Below, piece after piece: positions 53,801 to 64,000 of a DNA stretch of 64,000 bases. Source of the stretch: Lutraria lutraria (Eukaryota; Mollusca; Bivalvia; Venerida; Mactridae); the NCBI GenBank assembly GCA_964023205.1, contig OZ026837.1, forward strand, positions 7,730,088 through 7,794,087. The letters run 5' to 3'. Numbering within the stretch: position 1 is the first letter of the stretch; each line of letters begins with the position of its first letter. A model generated the notes under the pieces. It saw only the letters and a list, made by a program, of their open reading frames with translations. It did not search any database and was not told the DNA's origin. A program made the translations under genes and the position numbers.

Positions 53801-55005
53801 TAAATACCACAATACTAAATTCAGGATATTTTGACATAAACAATTAGGGTAATTAATCAAATACTGTATATTTACAAATGAAATGGGATTTGAAGCATGT
53901 ATATTAGTCATTTCATTCTGATATATTCATAATAATGTGTTTTCCAACAAAACAATATGCTGTAAATTTTGAAAACAAATATACCGGAAAAAATTCAATA
54001 CAAAGTATATATACAATTGATGCACATTGAATAAACTCATTAATTAGGTCATGTCATAATTATTTGCAATTAACAGTTAATGCACATCATATAAGGTCAA
54101 TAATTAGGGTATTTAATCAAAATATGACTTTGGAATATGTAAATGAATATTGCAGAAACAAATCAATTTAAAGAATTTTTACAGTTCATGCTCATTGCAT
54201 GAAATCATTAATTAGGTCATCTAATCAAGATACCTCAATAATGTGTTTTTTGAACAAAACTATATGCTGTAAACCTTGTAAACAAACATCCCATCAACAA
54301 TTCAATGCAAAGTATGTATGTCATTGCATGAAATCATTAATTAGGTCATTTAATCAAGATTCCTCAATGAAAAATGTTAAGAAACACTGCAAAACTAAAT
54401 TCAGGATATTTTGACCTAAATAATTAGGGTAATTAATCAAATACTGTATATTTACAAATCAAATGGGATTTGCAGCATGTATATTAGTCATTTCATTCTG
54501 ATATATTCATAATGTGTTTTTCCAACAAAACAATATGCTGTAAATTTTGAAAACAAATATACCGGAAAAAATTCAATACAAAGTATATATACAATTGATG
54601 CACATTGAATAAACTCATTAATTAGGTCATGTCATAATTATTTGAAATTAAGAGTTAATGCACATCATATAAGGTCAATAATTAGGGTCTATAATCAAAA
54701 TATGACTGTGGAATATGTAAATGAATATTGCAGAAACAATTCCATTTAAAGTATTTATACAATTCATGCACATTGCATGAAATCATTAATTAGGTCATCT
54801 AATCAAGATTCCTCAATAATGTGTTTTTTAAACAAAACTATATGCTGTAAAGCTTGTAAACAAACATCCCATCAATAATTCAATGCAAAGTATGTATGCC
54901 ATTGCATGAAATCATTAATTAGGTCATTTAATCAAGATTCCTCAATGAAAAATGATTATAAATACCACAATACTAAATTCAGGATATTTTGACATAAACA
55001 ATTAG
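45265..55005. repeat. Higher-order repeat of 9,741 bp, copy 1
   Basis: Monomers at 45616, 46198, 46644, 48523, 49553 and 51295 recur at 55358, 55939, 56385, 58263, 59293 and 61035, an offset of 9,740-9,742 bp. It overlaps the duplicated five-monomer block and contains a 452-bp monomer (49100). It also has an extra AATAATACAATG-type monomer (about 50231 and 50811) compared with the single one in the 11.48-kb unit (about 16274). One private deletion, GTGTTTTCC for GTGTTTTTCC, is at about 53940. Confidence 0.83.
49100..49551. repeat. 452-bp deletion monomer (module A lost)
   Basis: Same deletion. It is preceded by a monomer with the rare AATTCAGTACAAAG variant (about 48893), as at about 14937 and 58633, which shows common descent of these copies. 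Confidence 0.9.
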
Positions 55006-58000
55006 GGTAATTAATCAAATACTGTATATTTACAAATCAAATGGGATTTGCAGCATGTATATTAGTCATTTCATTCTGATATATTCATAATAATGTGTTT
55101 TTCCAACAAAACAATATGCTGTAAATTTTGAAAGCAAATATACCGGAAAAAATTCAATACAAAGTATATATACAATTGATGCACATTGAATAAACTCATT
55201 AATTAGGTCATGTCATAATTATTTGAAATTAAGAGTTAATGCACATCATATAAGGTCAATAATTAGGGTCTATAATCAAAATATGACTGTGGAATATGTA
55301 AATGAATATTGCAGAAACAATTCCATTTAAAGTATTTTTACAATTCATGCACATCACATGAAATCATTAATTAGGTCATCTAATCAAGATACCTCAATAA
55401 TGTGTTTTTTGAACAAAACTATATGCTGTAAACCTTGTAAACAAACATCCCATCAACAATTCAATGCAAAGTATGTATGTCATTGCATGAAATCATTAAT
55501 TAGGTCATTTAATCAAGATTCCTCAATGAAAAATGATTATAAATACCATAATTCTAAATTCAGGATATTTTGACATGAACAGTTAGGGTAATTAATCAAA
55601 TACTGTATATTTACAAATTAAATGGGATTTGAAGCATGTATATTAGTCATTTCATTCTGATATATTCATAATTATGTGTTTTTCCAACAAAACAATATGC
55701 TGTAAATTTTGAAATCAAATATACCGGAAATAATTCAATACAAAGTATATATACAATTGATGCACATTGAATAAACTCATTAATTAGGTCATGTCATAAT
55801 TATTTGAAATTAAGAGTTAATGCACATCATATAAGGTCAATAATTAGGGTATTTAATCAAAATATGACTGTGGAATATGTAAATGAATATTGCCGAAACA
55901 AATCCATTTAAAGAATTTTTACACTTCATGCACATTGCATGAAATCATTAATTAGGTCATCTAATCAAGATACCTCAATAATGTGTTTTTTAAACAAAAC
56001 TATATGCTGTAAAGCTTGTAAACAAACATCCCATCAACAATTCAATGCAAAGTATTTATGTCATTGCATGAAATCATTAATTAGGTCATTTAATCAAGAT
56101 TCCTCAATGAAAATTGATTATAAATACCACAATACTAAATTCAGGATATTTTGACATAAACAATTAGGGTAATTAATCAAATACTGTATATTTACAAATG
56201 AAATGGGATTTGAAGCATGTATATTAGTCATTTCATTCTGATATATTCATAATAATGTGTTTTTCCAACAAAACAATATGCTGTAAATTTTGAAGGCAAA
56301 TATACCGGAAAAAATTCAATACAAAGTATATATACAATTGATGCACATTGAATAAACTCATTAATTAGGTCATGTCATAATTATTTGAAATTAAGAGTTA
56401 ATGCACATCATATAAGGTCAATAATTAGGGTCTATAATCAAAATATGACTGTGGAATATGTAAATGAATATTGCAGAAACAATTCCATTTTTAGCATTTT
56501 TACAATTCATGCACATTGCATGAAATCATTAATTAGGTCATCTAATCAAGATTCCTCAATAATGTTTTTTTTAAACAAAACTATATGCTGTAAAGCTTGT
56601 AAACAAACATCCCATCAATAATTCAATGCAAAGTATGTATGCCATTGCATGAAATCATTAATTAGGTCATTTAATCAAGATTCCTCAATGAAAATTGATT
56701 ATAAATACCACAATACTAAATTCAGGATATTTTGACATAAACAATTAGGGTAATTAATCAAATACTGTATATTTACAAATGAAATGGGATTTGAAGCATG
56801 TATATTAGTCATTTCATTCTGATATATTCATAATACTGTGTTTTTCCAACAAAACAATATGCTGTAAATTTAGAAAACAAATATACCGGAAATAATTCAA
56901 TACAAAGTATATATACAATTGATGCACATTGAATAAACTCATTAATTAGGTCATGTCATAATTATTTGAAATTAAGAGTTAATGCACATCATATAAGGTC
57001 AATAATTAGGGTATTTAATCAAAATATGACTGTGGAATATGTAAATGAATATTGCAGAAACAAATCCATTTAAAGAATTTTTACAGTTCATGCACATTGC
57101 ATGAAATCATTAATTAGGTCATCTAATCAAGATACCTCAATAATGTGCTTTTTGAACAAAACTATATGCTGTAAACCTTGTAAACAAACATCCCATCAAC
57201 AATTCAATGCAAAGTATGTATGTCATTGCATGAAATCATTAATTAGGTAATTTAATCAAGATTCCTCAATGAAAAATGATTATAAATACCACAATACTAA
57301 ATTCAGGATATTTTGACATAAACAATTAGGGTAATTAATCAAATACTGTATATTTACAAATCAAATGGGATTTGCAGCATGTATATTAGTCATTTCATTC
57401 TGATATATTCATAATACTGTGTTTTTCCAACAAAACAATATGCTGTAAATTTTGAAAGCAAATATACCGGAAAAAATTCAATACAAAGTATATATACAAT
57501 TGATGCACATTGAATAAACTCATTAATTAGGTCATGTCATAATTATTTGAAATTAAGAGTTAATGCACATCATATAAGGTCAATAATTAGGGTCTATAAT
57601 CAAAATATGACTGTGCAATATGTAAATGAATATTGCAGAAACAATTCCATTTAAAGTATTTTTACAATTCATGCACATCACATGAAATCATTAATTAGGT
57701 CATCTAATCAAGATACCTCAATAGTGTGTTTTTTGAACAAAACTATATGCTGTAAACCTTGTAAACAAACATCCCATCAACAATTCAATGCAAAGTATGT
57801 ATGCCATTGCATGAAATCATTAATTAGGTAATTTAATCAAGATTCCTCAATGAAAATTGATTATAAATACCACAATACTAAATTCAGGATATTTTGACAT
57901 AAAAAATTAGGGTAATTAATCAAATACTGTATATTTACAAATGAAATGGGATTTGAAGCATGTATATTAGTCATTTCATTCTGATATATTCATAATAATG

Positions 58001-61000
58001 TGTTTTTCCAACAAAACAATATGCTGTAAATTTTGAAAACAAATATACCGGAAAAAATTCAATACAAAGTATATATACAATTGATGCACATTGAATAAAC
58101 TCATTAATTAGGTCATGTCATAATTATTTGCAATTAAGAGTTAATGCACATCATATAAGGTCAATAATTAGGGTATTTAATCAAAATATGACTTTGGAAT
58201 ATGTAAATGAATATTGCAGAAACAAATCAATTTAAAGAATTTTTACAGTTCATGCACATTGCATGAAATCATTAATTAGGTCATCTAATCAAGATACCTC
58301 AATAATGTGTTTTTTGAACAAAACTATATGCTGTAAACCTTGTAAACAAACATCCCATCAACAATTCAATGCAAAGTATGTATGTCATTGCATGAAATCA
58401 TTAATTAGGTCATTTAATCAAGATTCCTCAATGAAAAATGTTAAGAAACACTGCAAAACTAAATTCAGGATATTTTGACCTAAATCATTAGGGTAATTAA
58501 TCAAATACTGTATATTTACAAATCAAATGGGATTTGCAGCATGTATATTAGTCATTTCATTCTGATATATTCATAATGTGTTTTTCCAACAAAACAATAT
58601 GCTGTAAATTTTGAAAGCAAATATACCGGAAAAAATTCAGTACAAAGTATATATACAATTGATGCACATTGAATAAACTCATTAATTAGGTCATGTCATA
58701 ATTATTTGAAATTAAGAGTTAATGCACATCATATAAGGTCAATAATTAGGGTCTATAATCAAAATATGACTGTGGAATATGTAAATGAATATTGCAGAAA
58801 CAATTCCATTTAAAGTATTTTTACAATTCATGCACATCACATGAAATCATTAATTAGGTCATTTAATCAAGATTCCTCAATGAAAAATGATTATAAATAC
58901 CACAATACTAAATTCAGGATATTTTGACATAAACAATTAGGGTAATTAATCAAATACTGTATATTTACAAATCAAATGGGATTTGCAGCATGTATATTAG
59001 TCATTTCATTCTGATATATTCATAATAATGTGTTTTTCCAACAAAACAATATGCTGTAAATTTTGAAAGCAAATATACCGGAAAAAATTCAATACAAAGT
59101 ATATATACAATTGATGCACATTGAATAAACTCATTAATTAGGTCATGTCATAATTATTTGAAATTAAGAGTTAATGCACATCATATAAGGTCAATAATTA
59201 GGGTCTATAATCAAAATATGACTGTGGAATATGTAAATGAATATTGCAGAAACAATTCCATTTAAAGTATTTTTACAATTCATGCACATCACATGAAATC
59301 ATTAATTAGGTCATCTAATCAAGATACCTCAATAATGTGTTTTTTGAACAAAACTATATGCTGTAAACCTTGTAAACAAACATCCCATCAACAATTCAAT
59401 GCAAAGTATGTATGTCATTGCATGAAATCATTAATTAGGTCATTTAATCAAGATTCCTCAATGAAAAATGATTATAAATACCATAATTCTAAATTCAGGA
59501 TATTTTGACAGGAACAGTTAGGGTAATTAATCAAATACTGTATATTTACAAATTAAATGGGATTTGAAGCGTGTATATTAGTCATTTCATTCTGATATAT
59601 TCATAATTATGTGTTTTTCCAACAAAACAATATGCTGTAAATTTTGAAATCAAATATACCGGAAATAATTCAATACAAAGTATATATACAATTGATGCAC
59701 ATTGAATAAACTCATTAATTAGGTCATGTCATAATTATTTGAAATTAAGAGTTAATGCACATCATATAAGGTCAATAATTAGGGTATTTAATCAAAATAT
59801 GACTGTGGAATATGTAAATGAATATTGCAGAAACAAATCCATTTAAATAATTTTTACACTTCATGCACATTGCATGAAATCATTAATTAGGTCATCTAAT
59901 CAAGATACCTCAATAATGTGTTTTTTAAACAAAACTATATGCTGTAAAGCTTGTAAACAAACATCCCATCAATAATACAATGCAAAGTATGTATGTCATT
60001 GCATGAAATCATTAATTAGGTCATTTAATCAAGATTCCTCAATGAAAAATGATTATAAATACCACAATACTAAATTCAGGATATTTTGACATAACCAATT
60101 AGGGTAATTAATCAAATACTGTATATTTACAAATCAAATGGGATTTGCAGCATGTATATTAGTCATTTCATTCTGATATATTCATAATAATGTGTTTTTC
60201 CAACAAAACAATATGCTGTAAATTTTGAAAGCAAATATACCGGAAAAAATTCAATACAAAGTATATATACAATTGATGCACATTGAATAAACTCATTAAT
60301 TAGGTCATGTCATAATTATTTGAAATTAAGAGTTAATGCACATCATATAAGGTCAATAATTAGGGTATTTAATCAAAATATGACTGTGGAATATGTAAAT
60401 GAATATTGCAGAAACAAATCCATTTAAATAATTTTTACACTTCATGCACATTGCATGAAATCATTAATTAGGTCATCTAATCAAGATACCTCAATAATGT
60501 GTTTTTTAAACAAAACTATATGCTGTAAAGCTTGTAAACAAACATCCCATCAATAATACAATGCAAAGTATGTATGTCATTGCATGAAATCATTAATTAG
60601 GTCATTTAATCAAGATTCCTCAATGAAAAATGATTATAAATACCACAATACTAAATTCAGGATATTTTGACATAACCAATTAGGGTAATTAATCAAATAC
60701 TGTATATTTACAAATCAAATGGGATTTGCAGCATGTATATTAGTCATTTCATTCTGATATATTCATAATACTGTGTTTTTCCAACAAAATAATATGCTGT
60801 AAATTTTGAAAACAAATATACCGGAAAATTTCAATACAAAGTATATATACAATTGATGCACATTGAATAAACTCATTAATTAGGTCATGTCATAATTATT
60901 TGAAATTAAGAGTTAATGCACATCATATAAGGTCAATAATTAGGGTCTATAATCAAAATATGACTGTGGAATATGTAAATGAATATTGCAGAAACAATTC

Positions 61001-61245
61001 CATTTAAAGTATTTTTACAATTCATGCACATCACATGAAATCATTAATTAGGTCATCTAATCAAGATACCTCAATAATGTGTTTTTTGAACAAAACTATA
61101 TGCTGTAAACCTTGTAAACAAACATCCCATCAACAATTCAATGCAAAGTATGTATGTCATTGCATGAAATCATTAATTAGGTCATTTAATCAAGATTCCT
61201 CAATGAAAAATGATTATAAATACCACAATACTAAATTCAGGATAT
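55006..61245. repeat. Higher-order repeat of 9,741 bp, partial copy 2
   Basis: Follows copy 1 monomer by monomer, including TGTGCAATATG (about 57611 and 47871), CATCACATGAAATC monomers and the 452-bp monomer at 58840. A few private substitutions are seen, such as ATGTGCTTTTTG (about 57143) and CATAAAAAATTAGG (about 57898). The match ends near 61245, where GACATAACCAATTAGG replaces GACATGAACAATTAGG. Confidence 0.83.
58840..59291. repeat. 452-bp deletion monomer (module A lost)
   Basis: Counterpart of 49100-49551 in the second 9.74-kb repeat, 9,740 bp away, with the same flanking variants. Confidence 0.9.
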
Positions 61246-64000
61246 TTTGACATAACCAATTAGGGTAATTAATCAAATACTGTATATTTACAAATCAAAT
61301 GGGATTTGCAGCATGTATATTAGTCATTTCATTCTGATATATTCATAATAATGTGTTTTTCCAACAAAACAATATGCTGTAAATTTTGAAAGCAAATATA
61401 CCGGAAAAAATTCAATACAAAGTATATATACAATTGATGCACATTGAATAAACTCATTAATTAGGTCATGTCATAATTATTTGAAATTAAGAGTTAATGC
61501 ACATCATATAAGGTCAATAATTAGGGTATTTAATCAAAATATGACTGTGGAATATGTAAATGAATATTGCAGAAACAAATCCATTTAAATAATTTTTACA
61601 CTTCATGCACATTGCATGAAATCATTAATTAGGTCATCTAATCAAGATACCTCAATAATGTGTTTTTTAAACAAAACTATATGCTGTAAAGCTTGTAAAC
61701 AAACATCCCATCAATAATACAATGCAAAGTATGTATGTCATTGCATGAAATCATTAATTAGGTCATTTAATCAAGATTCCTCAATGAAAAATGATTATAA
61801 ATACCACAATACTAAATTCAGGATATTTTGACATAACCAATTAGGGTAATTAATCAAATACTGTATATTTACAAATCAAATGGGATTTGCAGCATGTATA
61901 TTAGTCATTTCATTCTGATATATTCATAATACTGTGTTTTTCCAACAAAATAATATGCTGTAAATTTTGAAAACAAATATACCGGAAAATTTCAATACAA
62001 AGTATATATACAATTGATGCACATTGAATAAACTCATTAATTAGGTCATGTCATAATTATTTGAAATTAAGAGTTAATGCACATCATATAAGGTCAATAA
62101 TTAGGGTCTATAATCAAAATATGACTGTGGAATATGTAAATGAATATTGCAGAAACAATTCCATTTAAAGTATTTTTACAATTCATGCACATCACATGAA
62201 ATCATTAATTAGGTCATCTAATCAAGATACCTCAATAATGTGTTTTTTGAACAAAACTATATGCTGTAAACCTTGTAAACAAACATCCCATCAACAATTC
62301 AATGCAAAGTATGTATGTCATTGCATGAAATCATTAATTAGGTCATTTAATCAAGATTCCTCAATGAAAAATGATTATAAATACCACAATACTAAATTCA
62401 GGATATTTTGACATGAACAATTAGGGTAATTAATCAAATACTGTATATTTACAAATGAAATGGGATTTGAAGCATGTATATTAGTCATTTCATTCTGATA
62501 TATTCATAATAATGTGTTTTTCCAACAAAACAATATGCTGTAAATTTAGAAAACAAATATACCGGAAATAATTCAATACAAAGTATATATACAATTGATG
62601 CACATTGAATAAACTCATTAATTAGGTCATGTCATAATTATTTGAAATTAAGAGTTAATGCACATCATATAAGGTCAATAATTAGGGTATTTAATCAAAA
62701 TATGACTGTGGAATATGTAAATGAATATTGCAGAAACAAATCCATTTAAAGAATTTTTACAGTTCATGCACATTGCATGAAATCATTAATTAGGTCATCT
62801 AATCAAGATACCTCAATAATGTGTTTTTTGAACAAAACTATATGCTGTAAACCTTGTAAACAAACATCCCATCAACAATTCAATGCAAAGTATGTATGTC
62901 ATTGCATGAAATCATTAATTAGGTCATTTAATCAAGATTCCTCAATGAAAAATGATTATAAATACCACAATACTAAATTCAGGATATTTTGACATAAACA
63001 ATTAGGGTAATTAATCAAATACTGTATATTTACAAATCAAATGGGATTTGCAGCATGTATATTAGTCATTTCATTCTGATATATTCATAATACTGTGTTT
63101 TTCCAACAAAACAATATGCTGTAAATTTTGAAAGCAAATATACCGGAAAAAATTCAATACAAAGTATATATACAATTGATGCACATTGAATAAACTCATT
63201 AATTAGGTCATGTCATAATTATTTGAAATTAAGAGTTAATGCACATCATATAAGGTCAATAATTAGGGTCTATAATCAAAATATGACTGTGGAATATGTA
63301 AATGAATATTGCAGAAACAATTCCATTTAAAGTATTTTTACAATTCATGCACATCACATGAAATCATTAATTAGGTCATTTAATCAAGATTCCTCAATGA
63401 AAAATGATTATAAATACCACAATACTAAATTCAGGATATTTTGACATAAACAATTAGGGTAATTAATCAAATACTGTATATTTACAAATCAAATGGGATT
63501 TGCAGCATGTATATTAGTCATTTCATTCTGATATATTCATAATAATGTGTTTTTCCAACAAAACAATATGCTGTAAATTTTGAAAGCAAATATACCGGAA
63601 AAAATTCAATACAAAGTATATATACAATTGATGCACATTGAATAAACTCATTAATTAGGTCATGTCATAATTATTTGAAATTAAGAGTTAATGCACATCA
63701 TATAAGGTCAATAATTAGGGTCTATAATCAAAATATGACTGTGGAATATGTAAATGAATATTGCAGAAACAATTCCATTTAAAGTATTTTTACAATTCAT
63801 GCACATCACATGAAATCATTAATTAGGTCATCTAATCAAGATACCTCAATAATGTGTTTTTTGAACAAAACTATATGCTGTAAACCTTGTAAACAAACAT
63901 CCCATCAACAATTCAATGCAAAGTATGTATGTCATTGCATGAAATCATTAATTAGGTCATTTAATCAAGATTCCTCAATGAAAAATGATTATAAATACCA
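61246..64000. repeat. Satellite monomers to the right edge
   Basis: About 4.9 monomers. The first two repeat the preceding alpha/beta dimer at a 1,161-bp offset (61035 and 62196), including a third AATAATACAATG monomer (about 61711). Near 62450 the sequence switches to a later point of the 9.74-kb order (AAATTTAGAAAAC, like about 52805). A 452-bp monomer begins at 63357. Only satellite is seen. Confidence 0.8.
63357..63808. repeat. 452-bp deletion monomer in a different context
   Basis: Carries the same 129-bp deletion, but the preceding monomer is of another type (AATACTGTG and AATTCAATAC, no CAGTAC variant). It therefore either moved by recombination or arose separately. Confidence 0.88.

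Larger units (their letters stand above)
28719..64000. repeat. Satellite array, right arm (about 61 monomers of ~580 bp)
   Basis: Same satellite and same orientation as the left arm. It resumes in phase with the interrupted monomer: ATACAAAGTATATATAC at 28719 follows the AATTCAATAC that ends at 25842. Spacing is again 578-582 bp, apart from four monomers of 452 bp. The array runs off the end of the window mid-monomer. No gene, RNA or second mobile element is visible in these 35 kb. Confidence 0.98.

Overview
The window is almost entirely one satellite DNA array. It begins before base 1 and continues past base 64000. About 105 head-to-tail copies of an AT-rich monomer of about 580 bp (lengths 578-582) fill 1-25842 and 28719-64000. 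A single mobile element interrupts it: a 5'-truncated non-LTR (LINE) retrotransposon on the minus strand at about 25843-28718. I see no host protein gene, rRNA, tRNA or CRISPR array. Megabase-style satellite plus a LINE of this type means an animal nuclear genome. The reverse transcriptase ORF resembles elements I know from bivalve molluscs, so a bivalve is my best guess, from recall and not from a search.

The repeats are organised at several levels. (1) Inside each monomer, five diverged copies of a core resembling TCATTAATTAGGTCAT recur at spacings of about 129, 83, 198, 60 and 108 bp. (2) Monomers fall into two main subfamilies. Alpha has GGGTATTTAATC, then AACAAATCCATTTAAA, then ACAGTTCATGC. 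Beta has GGGTCTATAATC, then AACAATTCCATTT, then ACAATTCATGC. Over long stretches they alternate, giving a dimer of about 1,160 bp. (3) Dimers are embedded in much longer near-identical higher-order repeats. An 11,482-bp period links about 5053-16534 to 16535-22490. The 34.5-44.9 kb region is a further copy of that block. A 9,741-bp period links about 45265-55005 to 55006-61245. A 2,905-bp five-monomer block at 42036-44940 is duplicated at 44941-47847. (4) A run of near-identical 578-bp alpha monomers lies near the left edge (about 648-2760).

The LINE encodes the linker, reverse transcriptase and C-terminal CCHC region but lacks the endonuclease. Its long ORF (28761-26287, minus) begins in satellite sequence, so its first 13-14 residues are satellite-derived. 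It ends at an in-frame TAA, after which the family-typical C-terminus continues for 33 more codons to 26185. The 3' UTR has a C12 tract, an AATAAA signal and a tail of AGTTT repeats. An unoccupied paralogue of the insertion site lies at 1-985, with matching private variants on both sides, so the pre-insertion sequence can be read directly.

I found no convincing new biological system. The most useful observations are the empty-site paralogue, the hierarchical repeat structure, an amplified 452-bp deletion monomer, a suspicious cluster of 1-bp indels at 45.1-47.4 kb that may be an assembly or consensus fault, and a part of the monomer that looks unusually invariant.
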